Of a stretch of DNA of 64,000 nucleotides, positions 14,435 to 22,855 are shown one piece after another. The notes beneath the pieces were generated by a model that worked only from the letters and a program-made list of their open reading frames with translations, was not told where the DNA came from and did not search any database. The stretch comes from Corallococcus sp. NCRR. GTDB taxonomy: Bacteria; Myxococcota; Myxococcia; Myxococcales; Myxococcaceae. The stretch covers positions 6,200,001 to 6,264,000 of the forward strand of contig NZ_CP114039.1 in NCBI RefSeq assembly GCF_026965535.1. Direction: 5' to 3'. The translations under genes were made by a program, and so were the position numbers. Within the stretch, counting starts at the first letter, position 1. Each line of letters begins with the position of its first letter.

Positions 14435-16771
14435 TCACTCTCCAGCCTGCGGCGCACGCCGCGTCTTCCAGGTGTCGCTGGTCATCAGCGTGGTCAGCAT
14501 CTTGGAGAACGAGCCGTGGTTCTGATCATAGGCCTGCTCCATCTGCGTCAGCGTGCAGGCGTCGGTCGGGTTCTCCGGGCGTCCCATGAAGTAGCGGAAG
14601 GCCTGCCGCACGAAGCAGCGTTTCACGTGCGGCGAGGTCGCCAGTCGCTCGCTCATTTCCACCGCGTCGCGCACCGGACCTTCCAGCGCGGGGTCCGGCA
14701 TCGACGTGAGCGTCGAGCTTCCGTCCGGCGTGGTCCAGCCTCCGCTGGGCGAGTGATCCCGAGCGCGCAGGAAGCCCGCGTGGTTGTAGATCTCGAAGGG
14801 CAGGCCGAGCGGCTCCATCAGCCGGTGACAGCCCTGACACTGCGCTCCGGCGGTCGCCTCCTGCAGGCGGCGGCGCGCGTTCTTGTCGGCGGCGTGAGCG
14901 CCGACCTGGGCCGCCACCTGCACGCTGCTGAGCGGCGGGACGAAGCCGCACAGGAGGTTCTCGCGCACCCACTTGCCGCGGTGGACGATGGACGGATCGT
15001 CCTCGAAGTTGCCGCCGTGCGCGGCCAGCCACACCGGGTGGGTCAGCACGCCCGCGCGCTCCGTGGCAGGCAGCGTCTTCCAGCGGCCCGCGACGGTCGC
15101 CGGGAGGATCTCGCTGACGTTGTAGGGGTGCGAGAGGCCCTTGTGCGAGTCGTAGGCCGCGTTCTGCATGGACGGCACGTAGAAGGTGCGCGTGGTGAGC
15201 AGGTTCGCCAGCACGTCCTTGTCCTCGACCACCACCCGCGCGATCAGATCGTCGAACTGCTGGATGAAGGTCGGCTCCAGCGGATGGAAGTTGGTGAGCA
15301 GGTTGTCGTACGAGACCGAGCTGATGTAGCCGAGCCCCTCGAGCTCGAAGCGCGAGGTCGCCGCCGGGGACTCCTTGAACACCGCGGACACGTGCCCGTA
15401 GCCGAGCCACTCGCGGAAGAAGCCCGCGACGCCGTCACCCAGCCAGTACTGCCCGCGCTTGGAGCGCTGCTCCTCGTTGTAGTCCTGCACCAGGTCGAAG
15501 CGCGGGGTCCCGTTCTGGTTGGCGTCGACGCCGCCCAGGTACTTCTGGATCAGGGCCGCGGTCGTCGCATCCTGCGTGAGCGAGCCATCCTTCGCGGCGA
15601 CGGCCACGTCCGCCAGATGTCCCTCGAGGGGCGCGGAATAGTACGGCCACACGAAGCTCGGCGTGGCCGAGGGCGCGCGCCCCGCCAGGGCGTAGGTCAG
15701 CTGCGAGCCCAGCTCGAGGCTGGTCAGTGCCACGCGACCGTCGGTCGGATCGCCACCCATCTCACGGCGGAACATGGCGCCGGTCATCATCCACGCGGCG
15801 TTGGAGATCCGCGTGATGGAGTCCGCGCGGATCTGCGGGGAGTAGCTCGGTTCCTGCGCGATGACCGTGGTCGCGAAGGCGGTGAGGCGGGTGAGCTCAT
15901 CCTCGGTGGGCGGGCGGAAGAAGACGCCGAACTCGAGCATCTGGCCGAGGTGGAAGCGCTTGCAGGTGTCGCTCGGGTTCGCGTCGTTGAACATGCAGCT
16001 GAAGCGGTTGTTGGTGAAGACCCGCTCCATCCGGTTGCCGTCCGGGTAGTTCATCGTCCACGGCGAGGCGGCCGCGCCGACCACTGGCAGGAACAGCTCC
16101 ACCGTGGCCTCGTCCAGCGTCTCGTCCGTGGCCCAGGAGCTGTATTGCTCGATGGCGCTGGGATCGAGCGGGTTGTCGTAGAAGCTGAACCCGGTCCAAC
16201 TGCGCTCGACCGAGCCACCGACGTTGCGGGTGAACTCGCGCCGGTTCATGCGGCGGATGCGCGTCGGCGCATCCGAGCGCACGCCGTCGGTACAGGTGAA
16301 GAGCGCGGACTGATCGAGCAGGTTGGGCTCGGCCACCACGGTCACGGGCGGCCCGTCCGTGCCGCTGCAGAGGGGCATCCCCTCCTTGATCCAGGTCTCG
16401 AGCGCGGTGCGCTCGGCCGCGGTCGCGCGCTGATGGGGGGCTGGGGGCATCGGAGACGCGTCGTCGCGCATGCGGATGAGCGCGCGCTGGGCGTTGCTGA
16501 GCTTCCCATCCATCGCCGAGCTCACCCGCATGTCGTGCAGGGTGCGCAGCGGCATCGTCGCGCCCTGGGTCGGCATCGCGCCGTGACAGCTGGCGCAGCG
16601 ATTGGCGAGCACCGACTGCACCACGCACGCGGCGCTCGCGTTCCCACCGGGATCCACCGGGTCCACTGGGTCCACGGGGTTGTTGGTGCCGCCGTCGTTG
16701 GTGTTTGGCCCGATGTTGCCCTTGCACGCAACGAGGCTCACCAGTGCGGCCAGCAGGAGGACGCGGTTCAT
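14435..16771 (-). CDS. DUF1592 family lipoprotein with two haem-type CxxCH motifs
   Basis: 778 residues with lipobox L-V-A-C at residue ~16, followed by an Asn/Pro-rich linker (VDPVDPVDPG). A cytochrome-c-like motif C-A-S-C-H lies at residue ~60 and a second, C-Q-G-C-H-R-L-M-E-P-L-G, near residue 650. The order matches the Planctomycete-type DUF1587/DUF1592/DUF1588/DUF1585 series. It probably binds covalent haem on the periplasmic side. It is the first gene of a two-gene operon with the DUF1552 protein, whose start overlaps its stop. The CxxCH motifs suggest electron transfer, but substrate and partner are unknown. Confidence 0.88.
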   Translation of the reverse strand: MNRVLLLAALVSLVACKGNIGPNTNDGGTNNPVDPVDPVDPGGNASAACVVQSVLANRCASCHGAMPTQGATMPLRTLHDMRVSSAMDGKLSNAQRALIRMRDDASPMPPAPHQRATAAERTALETWIKEGMPLCSGTDGPPVTVVAEPNLLDQSALFTCTDGVRSDAPTRIRRMNRREFTRNVGGSVERSWTGFSFYDNPLDPSAIEQYSSWATDETLDEATVELFLPVVGAAASPWTMNYPDGNRMERVFTNNRFSCMFNDANPSDTCKRFHLGQMLEFGVFFRPPTEDELTRLTAFATTVIAQEPSYSPQIRADSITRISNAAWMMTGAMFRREMGGDPTDGRVALTSLELGSQLTYALAGRAPSATPSFVWPYYSAPLEGHLADVAVAAKDGSLTQDATTAALIQKYLGGVDANQNGTPRFDLVQDYNEEQRSKRGQYWLGDGVAGFFREWLGYGHVSAVFKESPAATSRFELEGLGYISSVSYDNLLTNFHPLEPTFIQQFDDLIARVVVEDKDVLANLLTTRTFYVPSMQNAAYDSHKGLSHPYNVSEILPATVAGRWKTLPATERAGVLTHPVWLAAHGGNFEDDPSIVHRGKWVRENLLCGFVPPLSSVQVAAQVGAHAADKNARRRLQEATAGAQCQGCHRLMEPLGLPFEIYNHAGFLRARDHSPSGGWTTPDGSSTLTSMPDPALEGPVRDAVEMSERLATSPHVKRCFVRQAFRYFMGRPENPTDACTLTQMEQAYDQNHGSFSKMLTTLMTSDTWKTRRAPQAGE

Positions 16772-16857
16772 CCGGCCAGTCTGGCATGGACGGCGGGTGA
16801 AACAGCAAGCGGGTTCCGCGAGACGGGCTCAGCGCGGTAAAATGCGAGGGAACGCCC

Positions 16858-17382
16858 ATGACAACATCACTCTACGACCTCAGCGTGCCGACCTTCCTGC
16901 AGACCGTGAGGGCCGTGGCAGGCTTTCTCGACCGTGCGGCCAGACACTGCGCGGAGACGGGGGCGAATCCCGACGACTTCGTGAACGTGCGCCTCTTCGA
17001 CGACATGGCGCCCTTCCACTTCCAGGTCGAAGCCACATGGCACCATTCCGTGTGGGGAGTGGAAGCTCTCAAGACGGGTGTGTTCTCCCCGCCGCCCTTG
17101 GTTGGACCCGTTCCTTTCGCCGACCTGCAGGCGATGATGGGCAAGTCGGAAGAGGCGCTGGAGGCGTTCACGCCCGACGAGATAAATCCATGCGCGGGCA
17201 AGGAGCTGGATCTTCAGATCGGTCCGCGGAGGCTCGCCTTCACGTCGGAGACGTTCATCCTCTCGTTCTCCTTGCCGAACTTCCATTTCCACGCTGTCAC
17301 TGCCTACGACATCCTCCGCTCGCGCGGTGTACCGATCGGCAAGCGTGATTACGAAGGCCGGCTGCGCACGAGATCAGCCTGA
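16858..17382 (+). CDS. DUF1993 family cytosolic protein
   Basis: 174 residues; start fixed by GAGGGAA 6 bases upstream. The sequence matches the DUF1993 pattern: an N-terminal T-F-L-Q-T-V-R-A, D-D-M-A-P-F-H-F-Q-V, and the C-terminal N-F-H-F-H-A-V-T-A-Y-D-I-L-R followed by G-V-P-I-G-K-R-D-Y. The family has a DinB-like four-helix fold with conserved histidines that could bind metal. Divergent from the DUF1592 gene. No biochemical function is established. Confidence 0.85.
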   Translation: MTTSLYDLSVPTFLQTVRAVAGFLDRAARHCAETGANPDDFVNVRLFDDMAPFHFQVEATWHHSVWGVEALKTGVFSPPPLVGPVPFADLQAMMGKSEEALEAFTPDEINPCAGKELDLQIGPRRLAFTSETFILSFSLPNFHFHAVTAYDILRSRGVPIGKRDYEGRLRTRSA

Positions 17383-17409
17383 GCCGGAGAGCCGTTGTGG
17401 GGGCAGCGG

Positions 17410-17673
17410 ATGCCTCCCAAAGCTATCCTCTTCCGAATGACCATCCTTGAGCCGGTGTTGCTGGGCGGCGCACTCCTGGGATGCATCACGGGGGCGGTGT
17501 GGGGCTTCATCTCCGGCGGGTGGGCTTGGGGCGTGGGAGGCTTCTTCGCGGGCTTGCTGCTGGGCCCCATCGTCATTCCGCTCGTGCTCGCGGCCATGTC
17601 CATTCTGTTCATGGCAGTGATCTGGGGACCCCGGAAGACGTGGCGACACCTCAGGGGCCAGCAAGACGCGTAG
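17410..17673 (+). CDS. Small two-helix membrane protein
   Basis: 87 residues from ATG 17410, which has a GGGGG run 6 bases upstream; a second ATG at 17437 is possible. Two long hydrophobic helices (V-L-L-G-G-A-L-L-G-C through F-F-A-G-L-L-L-G-P and I-V-I-P-L-V-L-A-A-M-S-I-L) are joined by a Gly/Trp-rich turn, and the C-terminus is basic. No family recognised. It starts 27 bp after the DUF1993 gene and may be cotranscribed. Confidence 0.6.
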   Translation: MPPKAILFRMTILEPVLLGGALLGCITGAVWGFISGGWAWGVGGFFAGLLLGPIVIPLVLAAMSILFMAVIWGPRKTWRHLRGQQDA

Positions 17674-17713
17674 CGACTCAGCGGGGCTGAGAGATGCGCT
17701 GAGCGCGACCGGC

Positions 17714-17737
17714 CCCGCCGCGTCCTCACGCGGCGGG
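17714..17737. terminator. Hairpin between convergent genes
   Basis: A perfect 9-bp stem (CCCGCCGCG / CGCGGCGGG) around the loop TCCTCA, lying between the convergent small membrane gene and the YccF gene. There is no T-run, so termination activity is inferred from position and symmetry. Confidence 0.5.
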
Positions 17738-17752
17738 AACCGGGGGAGGCGC

Positions 17753-18124
17753 TCAGCCGCGAATGCGCTTGCCGAAGGGCGCGAACGCGACCATTCCGAG
17801 CTTGAGGTGCTGCAGCGCGAACGGAATGCCGATGATCGTCAGCGCCAGGCCGACGCCGATGACGACGTTGGTGAGGAAGATCCAGATTCCAGCGAAGAGT
17901 GCCCAGACGACGTTGAGCCCGAAGCTCATCGCGCCCGCGCTGGGAAGATCCTCGATGTCCTTGCCGAAGGGCATCAGCGCGAGGCCGGCCATCTTGAAGC
18001 ACTGCACGCCGAACGGGATGCCGACGAGGGTGAGGCAGAGCAACAGCCCACCGAGCAGGTACTCGAGGCAGAGCACCAGCCCTCCGCCGAAGATGATCCA
18101 CAACAGGTTCAGGAGCAGGTTCAT
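17753..18124 (-). CDS. YccF/DUF307 family membrane protein
   Basis: 123 residues from ATG 18124. It has the two duplicated halves typical of YccF: L-L-C-L-T-L-V-G-I-P-F-G-V-Q-C-F-K and L-A-L-T-I-I-G-I-P-F-A-L-Q-H-L-K-L, each followed by a P-F-G-K segment. Three or four membrane helices. YccF proteins are widespread inner-membrane proteins of unknown function. The open frame extends upstream to 18373, but that part has shadow composition and is excluded. Confidence 0.85.
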   Translation of the reverse strand: MNLLLNLLWIIFGGGLVLCLEYLLGGLLLCLTLVGIPFGVQCFKMAGLALMPFGKDIEDLPSAGAMSFGLNVVWALFAGIWIFLTNVVIGVGLALTIIGIPFALQHLKLGMVAFAPFGKRIRG

Positions 18125-18185
18125 GATCGGTTTATACGTTGGAGTCGTCAGTCGATGACATGAACCCGTCTGATGAACGAAGCGG

Positions 18186-20192
18186 CTACTCCTCCGCGGC
18201 CTCCTGCGGCTCCTGGAAGTCCACGTCGAAGTTGACGCGCTGGCCGGGCTCGATGGTGAAGGTCTTCTGCCAGTGTGACGGGCCCACGTTGACGTTGAGG
18301 CGGTGGTAGCCCTCGAAGACGTCCAGCTCCTCCACGGGCACCGTGCCCACGGGCTTGCCGTCCACGGAGACATTGGCTCCGGCGGGACCGCGCACGTTGA
18401 TGAAGGCCTTGTTGAGGAAGAACTGGTAGGCGGAGCGGCCCGTGGGGGCCACCGTCACCGTGCGCGACACGGAGATGCCGAGCGCGCCGTTGGTGAAGGT
18501 CAGCAGGTGCTTGCCCGGCGGCAGCGACGCGGACAGCGGCGTGCGGCCCAGCAGCGCGTTGTTGAGCGTGACCTCCACGCGCGGCTCCACGGTGAGGTCC
18601 AGGATGCCCATCACGGGGCCCGCGTCCACACCGGCATCCACGCCCGCGTCCTCGACGCCCGCGTCGAAGGGCTCGGCCACGACGATGGGCAGGCCCGCGT
18701 CGAAGGTCTCCACCGTCATCGTGCCCTGGAGCTGGCGCTGGACGATGACCGCGCCCGCGCCGAGCGTCAGCACGAGTCCGCCCACCACGTACGGCACCCA
18801 GGAGCGTGAAGGCTTCTGCGCGACCACCGTCTGCGCCGTGGGGCTCGCCGCGCCGCCGAAGATGGGGCCCGAGGGCCGCGTCTCCGGGGATGCGGCCGGA
18901 GCAGGGGAGGGTGTCGCGGCCTGTGCCGTGGCGCCCGCAGGCACCGAGGCGGCGCTCGTGTTCGGCCCCGACGTGTGCGCTGTCGCAGCGACCGGAGCGG
19001 TCGACGTGTTCTTCGCGGGCGTCGCTGCCTGCGCGCTCTGCGTGACAGCGGCCGTCGAAGCCTGCACGGGCGTGGAGGTCTGAGCCACCGGCGTCTGCGC
19101 GGGCGCGGCGGCCTGCACGGGCGCGGAGGCCACAGGCTGCACAGTCGCCGGCTTGCTGGCTTCCGCCGAGGAGAACTCCGGCACCTTGCTCTTCACGGGC
19201 TCCGCGAGCCCCGCGCCGTTCGCGATGAGCTCCGCGATCTGCGGCGCCGGCATGCCCGCCTTCGCCAGCGCCTCCGCGATGCCCTTCTCAATCGTCGCCC
19301 GCCGCGCCGCGCGAGCCTCGGCCTCCGGCGGGAACAACTTCGCCAGGTGCTCCGCGAACTCCTCGTGCGTGGGCAACTTCCCAATCGCATCCACCAGCGC
19401 CTCGCGGAACGCGAGCGCCGACGGATAGCGCTCCAGCGCCCGCTTCGTCGTCGCGCGGCGCACGACGGCGTCCAGCTTCAGCGGCACGTCCGCCGGCATC
19501 GGGGGCAAGGCGCGGTTGAGCACCGCCTTGTCCGGATCCGCCGACTCCTTGAACGGCATCTTCCCCGTGAGGCACTCGTGCAGCGTGAGCCCCAGGAGGA
19601 ACACGTCCGACTGCACGTTGACCGCCTCACGTCCGCCCAGGAGCTGCTCCGGGGACGTGTACGCGCGGCGGTTCTTCACGCGCTTGCCACCGCGCTCGCG
19701 CGGCGCCACGGACAGCGCGCCGTAGCCCGTCACCTTCGTGTAGCCGCTGAAGGACACCATCAGCGTCTCGGGCCGGATGTCTCCGTGCACCAGCGGCGAG
19801 CCGTCGTCGTTGCCCGCCACGTGCGCGTAGTGCAGCCCCATGGCCGCGTCCGCCACCACCAGCGCCGCGAACGCGGGCGACATGCGCGGGTTCGCTTCCA
19901 GCACGCGCCGCAGCGGCTCGCCGTCCGCGAACTCGGTGACGCGCGCCAGGCCCCCGTCCAGCTTCTCCAGGCCGTGTACGCGCAGGATGTTCGGGTGCTC
20001 GAAGACGATGGCGCGGTTCGTCTCGCGCTCCAGGCGCGCCACCAGCTCCGGGTTCTGCGCGATTTCAGGCGGTGCCCAGATGAGCACCACGGGGCGGGGC
20101 GTGGCACCTTCCTCCAGCGACAGTCCGAGGAAGGCACGCGAGCCCTCTCCGGCGAGGAGGGGGCCGAGTGACTGATAGCGAGGCGAACTCAT
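18186..20192 (-). CDS. Ser/Thr kinase-like pseudokinase with membrane segment and PEGA repeats
   Basis: 668 residues. Residues ~5-275 have a protein-kinase fold: a Gly loop (A-G-E-G-S-R-A-F-L-G), H-P-N-I-L, a catalytic-loop relic H-G-D-I-R-P-E-T, S-P-E in place of APE, and S-D-V-F-L-L-G. Key residues are lost: the VAIK Lys is Trp (V-V-L-I-W, ~39), the catalytic-loop Asn is Thr (~143) and DFG is G-Y-G (~156-158). It therefore probably binds or scaffolds rather than phosphorylates. An Ala/Pro/Thr-rich linker (~330-480), one membrane helix (~485-510) and two C-terminal PEGA-like units (~545-660) follow, placing PEGA outside the inner membrane. Confidence 0.92.
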   Translation of the reverse strand: MSSPRYQSLGPLLAGEGSRAFLGLSLEEGATPRPVVLIWAPPEIAQNPELVARLERETNRAIVFEHPNILRVHGLEKLDGGLARVTEFADGEPLRRVLEANPRMSPAFAALVVADAAMGLHYAHVAGNDDGSPLVHGDIRPETLMVSFSGYTKVTGYGALSVAPRERGGKRVKNRRAYTSPEQLLGGREAVNVQSDVFLLGLTLHECLTGKMPFKESADPDKAVLNRALPPMPADVPLKLDAVVRRATTKRALERYPSALAFREALVDAIGKLPTHEEFAEHLAKLFPPEAEARAARRATIEKGIAEALAKAGMPAPQIAELIANGAGLAEPVKSKVPEFSSAEASKPATVQPVASAPVQAAAPAQTPVAQTSTPVQASTAAVTQSAQAATPAKNTSTAPVAATAHTSGPNTSAASVPAGATAQAATPSPAPAASPETRPSGPIFGGAASPTAQTVVAQKPSRSWVPYVVGGLVLTLGAGAVIVQRQLQGTMTVETFDAGLPIVVAEPFDAGVEDAGVDAGVDAGPVMGILDLTVEPRVEVTLNNALLGRTPLSASLPPGKHLLTFTNGALGISVSRTVTVAPTGRSAYQFFLNKAFINVRGPAGANVSVDGKPVGTVPVEELDVFEGYHRLNVNVGPSHWQKTFTIEPGQRVNFDVDFQEPQEAAEE

Positions 20193-20245
20193 GGGAACGG
20201 CATGCTAGTGCCCTTCCCGTCGATCCTGGAATCCCCGGGTCGCGC

Positions 20246-21586
20246 CTAGAGTCGCTGGCCTTCGAAAGGCAGCGTCAGGTGGTAGCCGTAACGCCCGCGT
20301 CGCACGAGCAACAGCACGCTACGTCCCCGTCGCGCCGTCAGCAGGGCTTCACGGAAAGTGTCACCCGTGGGGACAGGCTGATTGTTCATCCGCAGCAGCA
20401 CGTCCCCCGGCTCCAGCCCGATCTCCGAGGCGGCCGAGCCCGGACGCACGGACGCGATCGCCATCCCGCCCTTGCTCTCCTTCACGCGCAGTCCCAGCTT
20501 CTCCCACGCCAGGTTCTCAAGCAGGCGAGCCGGAAATTCGATGGGCGTCACCTGCACCGTGCGGTTGCCGCCTGCTCGGAAGAGGACCAGGGGGAAGACC
20601 GAGCGGGCCGGATAACCGCGCACGCGCGAGTCGAAATCCTCCGCGTCCTGGATCCGCGAACCGCCCAGCTCCGCGACCACGTCACCGCGCTGCACACCGG
20701 CCTGCGCGGCGGGGCTGTCCGGATCCACGTTGGTCACGATGACGCCGTACGTGCGGTCCCACCCGAGCCGCGCGGCCACCTGCGAGGGCAGGTCCGCCGT
20801 GTCCATGCCCACCCACGCGGGGCGCACCTTCCCGAAGCGCGTGAGCTCCTCCACGATGCGCCGCACCTTGTCCGCGGGGATGGCGAAGCCGATGCCCTGC
20901 CCGTTGGCGTAGATGGCCGTGTTGATGCCGATGATCTCCCCGTCCACGTTGAGCAGCGGCCCGCCGGAGTTGCCCGGATTGATGGCCGCGTCCGTCTGGA
21001 GGAAGTCGTTGTAGACGCGGTCGTCCGCGCGGAAGGTGCGGCCCGTGGCGGACACCACGCCCGCCGTGACGGTCTTGCTCAGGCCGAACGGACTGCCGAT
21101 GGCGACCACCGTCTCGCCAATCATCAGGTCGCTGCTGGTGCCCAGCTTCGCGGTGGGCAGGGGCTCCTTCGCGTTGACCTTGAGGACCGCCAGGTCGTTG
21201 TTCGCGTCACTGCCCACCACCTCCGCGTCGAAGGTGCGCCCGTCGGCGAGCACCACGTGGATGGCGGACGCGCCCCGGATGACGTGGTCGTTCGTCACGA
21301 TGATGCCGGACGGGTCGATGATGGCGCCGCTGCCCAGGCCGGTGATGCGCTGGCGCGTCTCCGGCTGCGCCATCCCCTGACCGAAGAACTCCTCCAGCGG
21401 CGAGCGGGGCCGGCCCCGGAAGCGCGACTCCACCTCCTGTTCGGTGCCGATGTAGACGACCGCCGGGGAGACCTTCTGAACCACCTCCACCACGTCGCTG
21501 CGGCGCCGGGACAGGTCCGCGTGCGCCGGGAGCGCCAGCACGAGCCCCCACAGCAAGAGCCCCCACCGGATGTGTGCTGCCCTCAT
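20246..21586 (-). CDS. HtrA/DegP-type periplasmic serine protease with two PDZ domains
   Basis: 446 residues with a Sec signal peptide ending A-L-P-A-H-A. The trypsin-like domain has the full triad: His ~101 in T-N-D-H-V, Asp ~131 in N-N-D-L-A-V-L, Ser ~207 in G-N-S-G-G-P-L-L. Two PDZ domains follow (~265-350 and ~360-445), as in DegP/DegQ. Start supported by GGAGGAAGG. Acts in periplasmic quality control by degrading misfolded envelope proteins. It lies directly upstream of the pseudokinase in the same direction, 53 bp apart, so the two may share a transcript. Confidence 0.95.
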   Translation of the reverse strand: MRAAHIRWGLLLWGLVLALPAHADLSRRRSDVVEVVQKVSPAVVYIGTEQEVESRFRGRPRSPLEEFFGQGMAQPETRQRITGLGSGAIIDPSGIIVTNDHVIRGASAIHVVLADGRTFDAEVVGSDANNDLAVLKVNAKEPLPTAKLGTSSDLMIGETVVAIGSPFGLSKTVTAGVVSATGRTFRADDRVYNDFLQTDAAINPGNSGGPLLNVDGEIIGINTAIYANGQGIGFAIPADKVRRIVEELTRFGKVRPAWVGMDTADLPSQVAARLGWDRTYGVIVTNVDPDSPAAQAGVQRGDVVAELGGSRIQDAEDFDSRVRGYPARSVFPLVLFRAGGNRTVQVTPIEFPARLLENLAWEKLGLRVKESKGGMAIASVRPGSAASEIGLEPGDVLLRMNNQPVPTGDTFREALLTARRGRSVLLLVRRGRYGYHLTLPFEGQRL

Positions 21587-21843
21587 GCCTTCCTCCGTAC
21601 GCCGCCGGGAATTGTCTCCCGGAAGACAGTCTGAATGTCGGGAAGGCCTCAGCCATTCCCTGGGTGTCTGGAAGCGGCGTCCCGCTCTTCATAGACCAGA
21701 TGGTGCGGCCGTGATCGAACGCACTTTCAGGCAGAACGTCCTTGCCCTGGGCCGATTGCGGCGTTGGGGGAGCAGGGGCCGCCCTGGGAGTCCCGGCGCG
21801 GCGTGTCGCTGGCTGCCCGCGGGGGCCTTGGGAGTGGTTGCGC

Positions 21844-22851
21844 ATGAGTCTCGTCCTGGTCGCGGATGACGAACCCGCCGTGCTGGAAGTCCTGAGCCAG
21901 GTGATTGAGGACCTGGGGCACGACGTGGTGCGCGCGAGGGATGGCGAGGAGGCCCTGGCGCTCGCCCGCGCCCACCGTCCGCGGCTGGTGGTGACGGACC
22001 ACATGATGCCGCGCATGAGCGGCATGGAGCTGTGCAGCCGGCTGAAGCAGGAGCCGGGCCTGCGCGAGGTGCCCATCATCCTCTTGAGCGCCGTGCTCCA
22101 GCAGGGCTCTCCGGACGCGGCCGCGTTCCTCAACAAGCCCTTTGAGATCACCGACTTCGAGGCGCTGGTCCACGACGTGCTGGCGAAGGCCCCCGCCGCG
22201 CCCCCGGAGCCCGCCACGCCCGTGGAGGCGCTGAGCCGGTGGGTGGCGCAGTCGCTCCAGGGGCCGCTGGAGGCCGCGAAGCACGAGCTGCGCGCGCTTC
22301 GGGACCTGCCGCCGCCGGGCAGGGGCGCGGTGGAGGCGCTGGGCGCGCAGCTCCAGTCGCTGGAGCGCATGGGCCGCTACCTCCAGGACGCCGCCCGGCT
22401 GAGCGCGGGCAGCGTGACGTTGCGGCCGGTGGAGGGCGACCTGCGCCAGCCGCTGGAGGCCTCTCTCGCGCGGTGCCGCACCCTGGGGCCCGGCGTGCCG
22501 GTGGAGGTGACGGTGCCCCCGGAGGCGGTGGGCCTGAGGTTCGACCCGGAGCGGCTGGAGCAGGTGTTCGACGTGCTCCTGTCGAACGCGGCCCGGCAGG
22601 GCGGGGTGCGCGTGGAGCTCCAGTCGTCCGCGGAGCAGGTGCTGGTGCGCGTGAGCGACCCGGGGCCGGGCATCCCCGAAGCGGAGCTGCCCCGGCTGTT
22701 CCAGCCCTTCCCGGAGGGCCCCGCGCGCGAAGAGGCGCTGGGGCTCTACGTGGCCTCGGAGCTGGCGAAGCTACATGGCGGCGCGCTCTCCGCCGAGTCG
22801 CGCCCCGGGCAGGGCGCGACGTTCAGCGTGTCGCTGCCGCGCGTGGCCTGA
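21844..22851 (+). CDS. Response regulator fused to a histidine-kinase-like ATPase lacking the phosphoacceptor His
   Basis: 335 residues. Residues 1-115 are a receiver with D8/D9, phospho-Asp 52 (V-V-T-D-H-M-M-P) and Lys 98 (L-N-K-P-F). Residues ~125-195 resemble a HisKA helix pair, but the H-box position reads V-A-Q-S-L-Q-G-P-L, so the usual His is Gln ~136. Residues ~220-335 are an HATPase_c domain with an N-box (V-L-L-S-N-A-A), G1 (S-D-P-G-P-G-I-P) and a shortened G2 (A-L-G-L-Y-V-A). A non-phosphorylating output or docking role is inferred. GGGAGTGG precedes ATG 21844. Divergent from HtrA. Confidence 0.88.
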   Translation: MSLVLVADDEPAVLEVLSQVIEDLGHDVVRARDGEEALALARAHRPRLVVTDHMMPRMSGMELCSRLKQEPGLREVPIILLSAVLQQGSPDAAAFLNKPFEITDFEALVHDVLAKAPAAPPEPATPVEALSRWVAQSLQGPLEAAKHELRALRDLPPPGRGAVEALGAQLQSLERMGRYLQDAARLSAGSVTLRPVEGDLRQPLEASLARCRTLGPGVPVEVTVPPEAVGLRFDPERLEQVFDVLLSNAARQGGVRVELQSSAEQVLVRVSDPGPGIPEAELPRLFQPFPEGPAREEALGLYVASELAKLHGGALSAESRPGQGATFSVSLPRVA

Positions 22852-22855
22852 CGCC

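Noticed and set aside
14516-16840. A 774-residue plus-strand open frame
   Set aside because: Antisense to the DUF1592 gene, whose lipobox and CxxCH motifs clearly identify the real strand.
21587-21843. Regulatory RNA between the htrA-like gene and the receiver gene
   Set aside because: Only a 6-bp stem (CCGGGA/TCCCGG at 21605-21622) stands out; this is too little to support an RNA element.
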